DNA from: Nereocystis luetkeana
Lineage: Eukaryota > Sar > Phaeophyceae > Laminariales > Laminariaceae
DNA length: 64,000 bases
Direction: 5' to 3'
NCBI GenBank assembly: GCA_031213475.1
Contig: JARUPZ010000004.1
Span: forward strand, 1,785,501-1,849,500
In this document: one piece after another, positions 1 to 10,915 of the stretch
Position numbering within the stretch: position 1 is the stretch's first letter
Layout: each line of letters opens with the position of its first letter
Translations under genes and position numbers: made by a program
Notes under the pieces: model-generated
Seen by the model: only the letters and a program-made list of their open reading frames with translations
Told to the model about the DNA's origin: nothing
Databases searched by the model: none

Positions 1-984
1 ATCGATGACCCAAGTTGGTTTTTATATTTTTCAAGTGTCTCTGTTCTGCTCTTCGTGTGCTCTGGATGCCTATTAGTCTTATTGGCGTTCGTGGCTGCGG
101 CTTTCGACATGGTTCCGCTTCCTGTTTTGCCTGTCAAATTCTAAATGTTTGCTTTAGTTGATGTTTTGTAGCCCCAAAATCACCAAAAAACAACCACAAT
201 CGAAACCGAGCCCAACCAGACCACATGTTTTACAGATAGGCGATTAGGGTCCGTACCAGCTCGAATCGGGTGTGTACGTTTAGACTCGATTACCGATGAT
301 ACACGGTCTATTGATTGAGGCAAGCGTCAAGTCACGGCAAGGTGAGCATGTACGAGAGGCTTCAATTTGATGAAAAGACGACGAGATGGTGTGGTGACGC
401 CGAGCCACGATGTTGACCATCAGCCAATAATGTCTATGGGAGCGCCCGTAGTTGTTGCAAAAGAGGTGACGAAGGGAAGGACGAGGGGATCGGAGGCGTG
501 AGCTAGAAGGACTCGTGTTCTCGCACGTCAGAAGATGAGGCCTGACCCCAAAATGAAATCCAAAGGATATCACCCCAAACATCCGTGACGGCCCTAGGCT
601 ATCTCCTGGAACACTCCACAGAGATTCCAGGGACAGGGTATGTGGTGTTCCAGGGTATTTATTTCGACCGAATCTAACGGTCCCGTTTAAGTATTCCAGG
701 GTACGTTCTTCGTAGATAGTTCCATGATGCTCATGACATATATATCTTAGGCTACTGCACAACCTGTGGTCTGTTTCTGTTTCTACGAGTAGCTATGCTG
801 TGCTATGTTGCTCTCTAACTATGATGTGCGTACTGTAGATCGTTTATGCTACCACAAAATACTCGATATGTATGTTGTGTAAGATGTGCTGTTGCATACT
901 GGTACTGTACTGGTACTGTATCACATTACTTGCAACAGTCGTGATAGGGAACAGATATCTTCTCCTAGACTGATACCGCCGACG
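1..984. other. No supported gene
   Basis: A 160-codon frame on the minus strand (762-280) starts with TTG rather than ATG and matches nothing I know. GTACTG-rich short repeats occur at 899-920. Confidence 0.5.
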
Positions 985-989
985 TATAG

Positions 990-1424
990 TTGCTCTACGG
1001 TTGCGTTACTTGGAGCCCGAGCAAGACTGATTACGGTAGGCTACGGGAGGTCCACCACAAGATGCTCCTCCGATGCATCGGGTGGCGAAAACGAAAGCGC
1101 GAAGACCACATTCTATCCTATGCTAGCGCGCTTCTCAGGACAACATCTGAAAGCGTTGAGACGACGGTACGCAGACGTAGGCTCTTGTTTGCGGGCTTTG
1201 TGACACGAATGGGAGAGGAGCGTCTGCCGAGGAGGGTAATGTTTGGGGAGATGGTTGGGGGTAAGGGTTACTCCGGAGGACAGGAGTGGGACTGGATGAG
1301 GTACCTTGAGGAGGACCTCAAGGAGTTCGGCATCAAGCTCGAAGGGTGGCGCGAGACAGCACAGAAAGCCGGCAGATGGTTCCAACGGGTCGAGGAAGGG
1401 GCGGAGGTCTTCATGCGGAAATAA
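990..1424 (+). mobile_element. LINE (non-LTR retrotransposon) reverse transcriptase, C-terminal fragment
   Basis: The translation begins LLYGCVTWSPSKTDYGRL, continues with HHKMLLRCIGW, and later reads RRRRLLFAGFVTRM, RLPRRVMFGEM and a W-x-x-x-L-E-E-D-L-K-E-F-G-I segment, ending with TAA at 1422-1424. This order is the typical end of the ORF2 protein of LINE elements, after the polymerase fingers and palm. The catalytic part and the endonuclease are missing: only about the last 145 residues remain, as expected for a 5'-truncated insertion. Upstream of 985 the similarity stops. Clade not assigned. Confidence 0.75.
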
Positions 1425-2110
1425 ATGGCATACAGATGAGAAGGAGGCATCGGCAGAACGGCAAAGAATAGCTGCAACCACGACCACAGCCGTTGACGCC
1501 AACGCGAGTGTGCAGAATGGCAGGGAAGAGGGGGGGGGCGAAAGGGGGACGAGGGGGAATGGCGGGGGGGGGGAGGGGAGGCGGTCTGCCCAACAGACTG
1601 AAGCCTGGTTATGGCCATCATCGTCATGATGCACTCCTTTCTTTGGGACCCAAGTAACTAGCATGGTGCCATCTGGGCAACTTTGCGTGTCTGTATGCTC
1701 CAGTGCCTGCCTTTGGTATTTTCTTTCCCCCCCGCCCGTGATTATCGCTTTTTTGTCCCTTCTTTTTTTTCATTTTTCTTTCATTCCCGTTTGTACCTCT
1801 TTGTGTCTTTGTTAGTATGGTCCGTTTTGCCTTTTTTTTTGCGTTTTGCTATCTGCGTCTGTTTTAGTTTGGTTTTTGTTTTTGTTTTGCTTAGCTTCAT
1901 CTTCTTTTTTTAGGTTTTTGTCTGCTATTAATAGTCTCCTTTTTGCTTCCCTGGTGTCCGCAGTGGTGGAGTGCGTATGCTTGTTTTTTGTTTTTTTTGC
2001 CTTTGTTTTTACTTGAGGTATTTCTTCCACTCCAGAGTTATTGGAGCCTGTCCTGCGACCACGGACTGCATTGAATTGTGCGTGAAAGTGAGAACAACAA
2101 CAAACAACGA
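1425..2110 (+). mobile_element. Probable 3' untranslated region of the LINE
   Basis: It follows the ORF2 stop directly. It contains a G-run tract (about 1529-1582), a long T-rich stretch (1700-2010) and ends near AACAACAACAAACAACGA at 2094-2111, a simple-repeat end of the kind many LINEs carry. The end point is inferred. Confidence 0.4.
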
Positions 2111-4636
2111 AAAGTACGAGCTACGTACGTTGTATCAAGTGTTATAAAAAATCGACTATTTATAGAGGATACTGACTACTGCTGCAATAGCCACCTCTAA
2201 TCCACTAGATTATCAGGCTCCATTTGGGCAATTAGGCCTATGAAGAGAAGTATATATTCCTCCTTCGAAGTATATGATGTTCGCTTTCGTTGTCTTCCTC
2301 AAAATTCCCCGCTTGCTTGGGCAGGCCCTGAACAAGAACCAGAAATGCATACACGGAGAGCAGGTGGTATTCCAGAGGATCTAACACTCCCTATATATGC
2401 ACACGACAACCCCCTTTACACACACTGGTCTTAATAGTAACTAGTGGCTTGTGGCCGTATCTCGTCCACGGATTATCGATAGTTGTAGCCGGAAGACAAC
2501 AGGGTACTTGTCAAGGTAGTGTAAGAACCTGGAGTCTATTGGCTGAAATGTATTCCCTGTCATCATTGTGATACAACAATTCTTCCCTTTCCTGTAGTAC
2601 TGAAAGCGCGTGCCAGCCCTATTATTTTATTGCAGAACAGTTCGCCCACTTGGCAGGGTGTTATCACGACTACACATGTTTCCTATCTTCGTGATCGAAC
2701 CCGTTTCTACTTCTTGTGCAGAAATATTTCCCTCCTGTCGAGCCGGGAAAGCGTTCCGCGCCCCCACATGTTTACAGTAAGTATGACACAGCCACAGCGG
2801 TAACCTTAGTGCCAACGGTTACAGTATTCGGACCACGAGTACAACAAGCATACACTACTGTAAGTAGTAAAGACGAAAGGCTGATGTCTCGAGGGACGCT
2901 AACTAGATTAGGTTCACAAAGTGTGTTCAGGGGCGAGCGCTGCGCTAAACCCTAACTCCTACCGCGGGTATAAAATGGTCCAGTATCATTGTGGAACGCG
3001 GATAACTTTTTTTTACCCTTTTTCTGCTGCAGTTCCGTTTTGGGGACAAACCGCTGGAATTTCAAGTGCTTTGTTTCCGGAACAGGACTGGGGTCCTCAA
3101 ACGGTTAATACGACCTTGAGCCTTCTCAGATTACGATACCTCGTGGGAGTTTGTTTGCTGGTGGGCCCCCACAGACTTTGCTTGCCGGGATGACCTCCGT
3201 GTGACGACAATATACCACCAAGCTTTGACTCCGGTGGCTACTACTACACGAAGTGCTACGACAGTGTGGTATCACAAGTTGTAGACGCTCATCGTGTCTG
3301 CTGTATCTAGTATCGGGGTTCGTCGGGGAGGGTGCAGATAGTTCCGAGGATAAACTCAGCAGCTTTCACTACTATACCCATATCTGGTCGAGAATCGTTT
3401 GGTGTCAAGGGGCGAACCTAGTGGTTCGTAAAGCAATCAAGGTGGGGAACCATTCACGGCGGCTGGATCGAAGGTGGTATTCATAGAGCGACCGAAGATT
3501 GCCACGCGGTGTACGGTGGGATGGCGCCCCTCTTTTACAAGAGTTTCTGATAGAAGAGCAGGAATCGCAGATCGGGCGTAAACTAAAGGCGTTCTAGGCA
3601 CCTTCTGGACAGTTAAATAACACGCGAGTTTCGCGGATCGTTGGTCGATTCAAAAGACAGGCCGCCTAAGCGTCGGTGATAAGGTACACCAGGACGCTAA
3701 GTCCAAGCCAAGTCCACGTAGCCCAGTCCACGTAGCCCAGTGAAAAGCGCACCTTGTGTGGTTTAGGACGTCCCCACAGGTGCATATATCGCCCGCCGTT
3801 TTGCACACGTTTCACCAGGGCCTCGAACGAAACGGGTGTCCCGTCCGCCAGTGTGACAACAGGTATCTAGCCTGATATTGTCTCTACATTCGCTTGTTGA
3901 TGGGGTTGGGGCGAGTGTCCCCTGTGACTCACGCGCAAGGTATCTTGTACCTGGTACTCGTTTGTAGATTCGTTCTTGAACGGTGTGAACGAGACTCTTA
4001 AAAAAAGTCACAAATTGCCAAATATACGTACGACAACGAAGGGCCACGTACACAGGTCGCCGCTCAACAATCGGATCAGACAGACTACCTATGTGTGATA
4101 TCCAGAATGCTCTTCTTCTAGAGCAAACACCCCGCGAAGGAATGGTAGTACAGACGGCTATTATGTCGTACAAAACGATTTCTAGGTCCTCACAATTGAG
4201 TTTTTTTTTAACCCTAAACACCCGTTTTACTCGGCTCGACGGTCAACCGTAGACGTGATCTCCTCAGGATACCCCACAGAGATTTTCGCGAGAGCTTTCC
4301 GAGGTAGGATACTTCTCCGTTCCCACAGAGGCGTTGTGTGACTGTGTCCTTGTCGGCAGTTAGGAGGAGAGGGTTATTTTGGTATTTGTTTGACAAAGTT
4401 CCCATAATTGTTTCTTACATCTATCTGGCGTCAGTTCTGACGAACAAGATCCTCCGTACAAAGCAGATTGGTTGCGATAAAAAGAAACTTTCGGGTCCTT
4501 AGAAAAGAGAAAACTGCAACAAACAGAAATATTTTGGAATGCTAAAGGGTGGATCGCGTGAGGAACGAAACGATGTCGGTGTTTCAGCCGCCCGGCCGAA
4601 TAAAGCGCTTTTTTACAGCAGGATAAACTTCGTTCT
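2111..4636. other. No supported gene
   Basis: Contains a TATA-like GGGTATAAAATGG (2966-2978) with no gene after it, and a small tandem repeat TCCACGTAGCCCAG (two units near 3713-3741). The 152-codon minus frame at 4221-3763 lacks an ATG start and known motifs. Confidence 0.5.
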
Positions 4637-5170
4637 GAGGCCACTTCTTTGCAGTCGGATTTGCAGTCAGTAACTTGGAAATAAATGGTGCTATCAATCA
4701 GCACGTACGTTCGCTCGAGCTTTTGCCCCGAGAATGTGCGAAACTGCTGTTTCTCGCCTCAGAATGAATTGGCATTTTCTCCGAAACCTATGTAGAGCTG
4801 TTTCCCGCTTCTCCAGGTAGGTGCCCAGTTGTTGCAGGAATTCACCTTCCGTACTTTCACCATCCATCTGGGTCAAATACGATTCCGATCGGGGATCGGA
4901 TCGGAAAAAAAAAACTTTTTTCAGACCCAATCGGGCGCTGTAATCGTATTTGACCCAGTTGGATCGGGAACGTACTGGAGGTTATTTCCGGCAACCGGGC
5001 ACCTGAAGAAGAAGCGGGAAACCGCTCTAGATAGGTCTGGGAGAAAGGTCCAATTTATTCGGAGGCGAAAAACCGCAGTTTCGCACATTCTCGGGGCAAA
5101 AGCTCGTGCGAACGTGCTGATAGCACCATTTCCAACTGACCGCAAATCCGACTGCTTAAGAAGTGGCCTG
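4637..5170. repeat. Large imperfect inverted repeat
   Basis: Arms about 4637-4886 and 4940-5170 with a ~53-bp centre. Both arms share, in opposite orientation, TTCGCACATTCTCGGGGCAA, GGGCACCT...GAAGCGGGAAAC and CGTATTTGACCCAG. Several small deletions lie in the arms. It is probably a foldback-type DNA element or a head-to-head duplication. Frames inside it are mirror shadows. Confidence 0.7.
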
Positions 5171-6007
5171 ATGAATACGGCATTCCAATTTTCGGAAAAG
5201 TTTGTGTTTGCGCGCACCACTCATGCGGCTTGAACAGGAGAAATATTTTCATCCTTTTTGCCGGAGTTTTCCATTGTCGTTGACAGTTTTTTACGGGGTC
5301 TGGTTTCGAAGGCCTAACAACGGGGAACCAATATTTTAGGAACTTCCTAAGACCTGTGCCAATGGAAACGCGAAGTTCGACAGTTTATCTTCACACATAT
5401 TGCTTTCGAAGAACAGCCGAAATTTTTCTCGCACCGCCGCTATTTGAAAGAAGAAGAAAAAACATGTGTCAGATTTTTTTTTCACCCCCCACGGCTGCAG
5501 GCGGCGCAATTTGTTTTTCCTGGTTCAAATGGTCAACTCGTTGATAATATCTGGCCCGTGCGACGATCGACGCTCGACTCCAACATAGACTCTGCCCACG
5601 GCCAACCCGCTCCGTGTCCGGCAAGGCCAACGAATATAGATGACGGCCTCGAAGATATCAGGTGGATCTATGGTCTAGGGGGCGAGAGCTTGCCAGCGGC
5701 ATCATACGGTATCCTCCCAAACCTGAAACAAGTCTATTTTTTGCCCTTCGGGACGGATGGAGAAGTTTTCTCTTCTGTTTTGAGCACACCAGCGGCCAAT
5801 TGTTTTTTATCATTCGCCTGCTCAGCTCCCGCCACATGACACCGGCCATGGTGTGAAGACGGTGACCCTAGGGTGGGTCGGAACCCCTAACGAGCGCACT
5901 CCGTTCAGAATTCATGACGCAGTTGTTGTTGGTTTCTTCGATCGATGTCTGTCAGGGACTCTGAATCTCGCCGCTTCGAACCGAAAATCGGCCTAAGTTT
6001 TTCTTAA

Positions 6008-6030
6008 GCCGATGTTGGCACAACATCGGC
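6008..6030. repeat. Perfect 10-bp stem, 3-nt loop hairpin
   Basis: GCCGATGTTG, GCA, CAACATCGGC. No tail of T residues follows and no gene is adjacent, so its role is unknown. Confidence 0.7.
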
Positions 6031-6269
6031 CCCAGGTTTGTTTTTTTCGGGCTTTTCCAAAAGTTTGTTTTCTTCTAAACGTGCCCATAGGAAACGTATT
6101 CTAAACAAATTCTCGAAGGTAAATATTTGAAATTCAAACTTTTTATTGATACTTTGCTTTCCCATTGCCATAGATAGGTCTAACGGTGGCAGAGGTTTGG
6201 ACGATACTGGCAGATCAGCGGGTTCTTGGCCAAAGGGTTTAGCAAACTTTGCACAATTTTGCTCTAGTT

Positions 6270-6373
6270 CTATTACGGGAGACCATAGTAAATAGGACCA
6301 TATCCTTTTTTTGGTAAAAATAGCTAAATATATAGGGTTTTGCATGTTGTACGTGCCGGAGGTTCTATTCAAT
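6270..6373 (+). mobile_element. Decayed foldback MITE (copy 7)
   Basis: Starts TATTACGGGAGACCATAGTA with AATAGGACC following and keeps the inner GGTAAAAATAGCTAAATATATAG; the right arm has largely lost its match. Same family as the six better copies. Confidence 0.6.
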
Positions 6374-6394
6374 ATGCTCCCCCGTTGTAGACGG

Positions 6395-6450
6395 TTCAGG
6401 TAGTTTTCTATGTGGTTCTATTTCGAGCTTGAGGTTCGCAGTTTTCAATC
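6395..6450 (+). repeat. Solo terminal-repeat sequence of the TIR element family
   Basis: AGTTTTCTATGTGGTTCTAT and TTTCGAGCTTGAG match the terminal repeat of the elements at 7065 and 47323. No partner end was found. Confidence 0.4.
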
Positions 6451-7064
6451 TGATCTTCAAAATCAAAGCATCTGCTTAGGTTCCGATAATATAATATATA
6501 TGGAAGATCTGACAGCGCTTTTTTCTATTAGAACATCATCTCATGACCAAAGGTATTTCCGGCAACAAAGCCTGGGGCAACAACTTCAAAACGATCTTCT
6601 ATAACATCCTTGTAATAAATGTATACCTGGTAGCTCACTATGAGTGTAGGGAGAACCATGTGGTTCGGACATGACATGTCATCCAAAAACCGTGTCCTAC
6701 TGAAAAACGAAAACGACAATTCGAACGAGGCGCACCCGCGTGTTTCTTGCGTTGTATCTGGCCCGTTTTGAGTATGAGTTGGGATTAGGGGTAGAGCTCG
6801 AAACTGGCGACAAGATCGAAGAATATGATGATTTTTTTTACGCTTGACATTGTGACGATAGTATTCAAAAAAGGCCTTTTTCCCGTTATTTTTCACAGAA
6901 AAATCATGTTCATGTTGAACTTCATTTTATCTATCTGCAGCAATTGATAATCATTATAGGAAGGTTGCTTCCTATTCCGTTCTTCTTCGATATTTATGTC
7001 TGTTTTTTTTTATCCTAAGAGGAATTATCTGCTCTTATCTTGCAGTTCGAATATGCAAAATCTG

Positions 7065-7808
7065 AGGCTGTTTCCTCAACGGTTAGATTTCGAGCTTCAG
7101 ATTGTTACTTTTCTATGACGAAAACAACCCCCCCCGTTTATGCAGTCCGAAGATGCAAATTCCGACCGGATTTTTTCGATATTATTAGAGTCTGATGGTC
7201 TAAGTAGTAAGAGTTTAGGCCCAAATCCGGGGACTTGGGTCATGAGATTTCCTAATCGAAAAACAGTATGGTACCTAAATTCAAGATGTTATCCGAAACA
7301 GCAGGCAACAGTAGAACGATCGATGAGTTGGAGGTTCATACAGCCGTATAGCGACTTTGCTTCCGCCCCGACGCGCAGTCGGGCCGCGCGTCTCTCCGTG
7401 GCCAGACTGCAGTCGGCTGGCACGGGCTCGGGCCTAGAGCCTATTAGAAGCCCACTCGGGTCGCACCTCTCCATGGATACGTACTCGTAGACTTGCAACA
7501 GCTGTCAGTCACATCGTGAAATACAAAGTATCGTGACACACGGGATCTAGAAGCGCACTCGGCACGTCTCTTTTCCGGCAGTTCTAAGGCCGTTAGCGTA
7601 GGCTCCGACACTTTGGTCATGTTCGTAGTGCAACGCACCCAGTGCGTGGCTTCGCTGTGCCAGACCAGCAAACAGCAGTCGGTCTCGGCGTTTGCCCAAT
7701 TTTGGCACGCACTACGATCCCTATTTTTCGCTTGGCACAGTCCACAACTAGATGCAATCAGACCAGAAACTGAAGCTCAGAATAACAACCGCGTAGAAAA
7801 TAGGACTT
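7065..7808 (+). mobile_element. TIR DNA element, copy 1 (about 744 bp)
   Basis: The left end (AGGCTGTTTCCTCAACGG, then TTCGAGCTTCAG) is repeated in inverted form at the right end (reverse complement AAGTCCTATTTTCTACGCGG, then CTGAGCTTCAG). The interior is collinear with the copy at 47323-48242, including a GC-rich stretch with GTGGCCAGACTGCAGTCGGC. It carries an ATG-started 116-codon frame (7140-7490) whose C-terminal half aligns with the frame of copy 2. It encodes no recognisable transposase, so is presumably non-autonomous. Target duplication not clear. Confidence 0.65.
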
Positions 7809-8939
7809 AGCAAGACCATGCTTGCGCCGTATCACCCTTAACGTCAGACAATTAATGACCCAACACCCAAACTGCGCTCGAAAAAAATACGAAATAATCA
7901 TACTCCGGATACTTGAAGATCTTGACACTTACTTCCCATCTTTTGGACATCGAGAACTTTCACTTTTCGCCCGATTCGCGATTGTTCATTATTTTGACAA
8001 CAAAGTATGGACACCAGCAATTAATTCCGTCGCCTGAACCACGGCTTGCCTCGCGACCGGAATTATTTCACATATACACTAGTAAACCATAGGTTACGAC
8101 CTGAAGGTTCAACTCCCTGGTCGGTTTTTAGTATCATACCCGTGCGCGTGGCAGGTGATCGACTTGGGTCGGGATAGTCGGCGCGGGATCAGAGTTTTTG
8201 GCCGGCCATGCCGGCGGCAATTCGAATACTGAGGGTGAGGTCGTCAGCCTTTGTTCTTGCCACTGCGGTGGTTTGTGCTCGTCTTCGAAATATGGGGTTT
8301 CCCCTTTGGCGTACCACGCATTGTTCATCCAGGTATCCCTTGGATGTCTGCTGGGCATGAGCTACTCCAGTCAGTGCTGGGTGGGGGGTAGAGTTGTATT
8401 CCACGGGGAACTCTGTCGCGATGGATACCTGGGCGTATTCATGCATATTAGCCATACTGACTCGTGGTCGAGTATTCGTTTTTTGAATCACACATACCAG
8501 GGGAATGCAGGTACCCGGACAATTACAGCACGGTTTACGGACAGCATAGCAGGGATGCACGCACTCAAAGGCCCTAGAAAAATAAAACTAAATAAACGGT
8601 AGGGATCTTGTGACGATGACAAGACGATCTTCGTGTGTGTTTTGTGTTCGCTTTCTCGTCTGCTCCCAGGAATCAAGGGTTAATTTCCAAACATTTGCCG
8701 TAATTTATTAGGTCCTCTTCCGTGGGCGTATGATACGTTAAGTACGATATGAAACACCCATAAGAAAACAGGAATTCTGACCTAGGCTACGTTTCGTTTT
8801 CGGGTATAGATGCGTTGCGCACTAGCTTCAGTATAACGACTCTCGAATATATTATTTCTAGCAAATCTTAGCCTGCTTTCCCATTTTTTGTTCTGTTACT
8901 AAGTGTGCCGTACTGCATCCCGTAAGACACATGAAGTTA

Positions 8940-9372
8940 CCCGCCCGGGTACACGGACCCGTATAATAATAAATGTGTCCGTGGTGCGACATCCCTGTAG
9001 TATTATATTGTTGAGCCCGTGTGTAATATATCAGAAGCAATATGCTAGGGCCTCAAACACACACGGCGCATCCGGAATCGGGTACCCGGGTACCCGGTTA
9101 TTTAATTGTCTACACTGTGATATCCCTCACCAACGCCCCCACAGGTGTGTTTGCGGGGAATACCGACAGACCTCCTTGAGATCGTCTAAAGGGATTCCGG
9201 GAGGTATGGTGCGACACATCACGCCGGGGATCACGGGGTGTCCGTACACCCGCTCAGGTCCGGGTACCCAGGTAACAGGCTACCCAGATCCAAGCGCGGG
9301 AAACACTTCCTACCGTACCCGAACGGGTAGTCACAGGTCTGAGTAGTACCCGTCGGGTATCCGGGTGGAACG
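8940..9372. repeat. Stretch rich in GGGTACCCG-type palindromes
   Basis: Repeated CCCGGGTA, GGGTACCCGGGTACCCGG (9079-9098), CCGGGTACCCAGGTA, ACCCGAACGGGT and TACCCGTCGGGTA. No coding or RNA signature. A TATA-like GGGTATAAATATAG follows at 9379-9392 without a recognisable gene. Confidence 0.5.
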
Positions 9373-10705
9373 TGAACGGGGTATAAATATAGTGTGTGGA
9401 GCCTGGGACAATGGTTTCCAGTTTCTATGTTATACCTTCTTCGATTTCGCTACGTCACAGCGGACCGCATGGGAAAAGATAAGTTCGACATCAGGGCATA
9501 CAAAAACAATGCTCGAGTTTGGGTGGGATGAGATCTCTGGCCCTGGTTGGGATCAGGGCGCAAAGCGGGGGCACAGGGGATTGAGAGAAGAACCTCAAAA
9601 CTCCAGAAGTGTATAGTGAGAGTATTCCAAGAAACGCTCACGGTAATGCTGAGGCGCGCGATCCCGAAAGAGTCCGGAGTGCAGATGAGATTTGAGCTCA
9701 AGGTCAGTATTTCGCGCCATTGATTGCGAGACGTGCAACTATTAAACCAGCTAGGTATACGATCGACTTCTTTGCGAAAGTGAGACTGGACGAGGTGCCG
9801 ATACATGTGTTAGTGCCCTCCCTCACGACTGGCCCGTCTGGGTTCTTTCCGGTTTCTCGCTGCCGTGCGAGCTGGTCTCGTAAGAGCAACGTCTAGACTC
9901 ATGAAGAGATTCAAATATTGTCGGCTTTTCAATACGGGCATTTTTTACCCCCCCCGTACGTTTTCGTTGCTATTGCTTGAAATCGCATCCACTCTCACAC
10001 AACCGGGACCTTCCCGTATTCAGGGCACGCACGAAGACATATAAAAGGAAGTTACCTCCGGTAATTGAGCTTGTCCGACCTGTGGGGGTTCGGCGGATTG
10101 CACGACACACCTACAGTATAGATGCGTTGTTTGGTTTCGGATCATTTTACGGCAAAAATATTGCCCCGAGTTTTCCGCGGAGTTGCTTGGTAGCTCTTGA
10201 TCTTGGGTTTGGCTAGGAGGTTTCGTCCTCAAAAGGAACCGTGAGAGGCGACGAAAACGAAACCAACCGTTTGCCGTACCCATGGCTCTACCGCGCCGAC
10301 CTGACATATAATCGAGACAGACAAATGCCACGCTTCAACGCCCTGATTTCCAGGCTTGAAAGTGACACGCGACATGTCCTCGTGCATGTTGTTTTGAACC
10401 TATTAGTTACTTAGCAATCCGATATTCTACTACACACAGAAACACACGTATTAACAACCGCCGGGTACATTTCTCATGCAGGTTGTACATCAACGGAAAT
10501 AGTTGGTCCGCCATGGCCCCTATTCTCCGTTTTTATTCTACGTGCTTTGTGGCTGCAGAGCTGGTTTCGCAGGGTTGTGCTCATGCCACATACATGTAGA
10601 TAAGATTCGAGGACCTTAACAATCTGGGAGAAGGGATCTTTAGGTTGGTAGGCTGTTCGGATGTTTTGATCCCTGTCGGGATCAAGGCACGGGCGAAGAC
10701 CCAAC
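9373..10705. other. No supported gene
   Basis: Ordinary unique sequence. A short palindrome TGATCCC-TGTC-GGGATCA lies at about 10667-10684, next to the telomere-like tract. Confidence 0.45.
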
Positions 10706-10750
10706 CCAACCCTTGACTCTAACCCTAACTCTAACCCTAACCCTGACCCC
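10706..10750 (-). repeat. Telomere-like CCCTAA tract
   Basis: Degenerate repeats of CTAACCCTAA, five to six units with single-base variation (CTCTAACCCTAACC). Internal, not a chromosome end, because unique sequence continues on both sides. Confidence 0.7.
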
Positions 10751-10829
10751 AAAAAAGATTCTACCGTAAAAGGCTGTTATATTGTTGCTGGTGGGGTAAG
10801 GTGCGATTGCCCGTGTACTGATTCATTAT

Positions 10830-10915
10830 TACTGCTGTTGTTGTGGTTGTAGTTGTTGTAGTTGTTGTTGTTGTTGGTGTTGATGTTGTTGTTGTTGTTG
10901 TTTTTGTTTGTGCTG
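10830..10915. repeat. (TTG)n microsatellite
   Basis: GTTGTT-rich run with interruptions; on the other strand it reads as poly-Thr codons, which explains a threonine-rich open frame there. Not a gene. Confidence 0.85.

Noticed and set aside
280-762. 160-codon minus frame
   Set aside because: Starts at TTG, no known motif, overlaps plain non-coding sequence.
1113-1664. Proline-rich minus frame opposite the LINE
   Set aside because: Mirror of the G-rich LINE 3' end and of the real LINE frame.
3763-4221. 152-codon minus frame
   Set aside because: Starts at GTG, no domain, no homologous frame elsewhere in the window.
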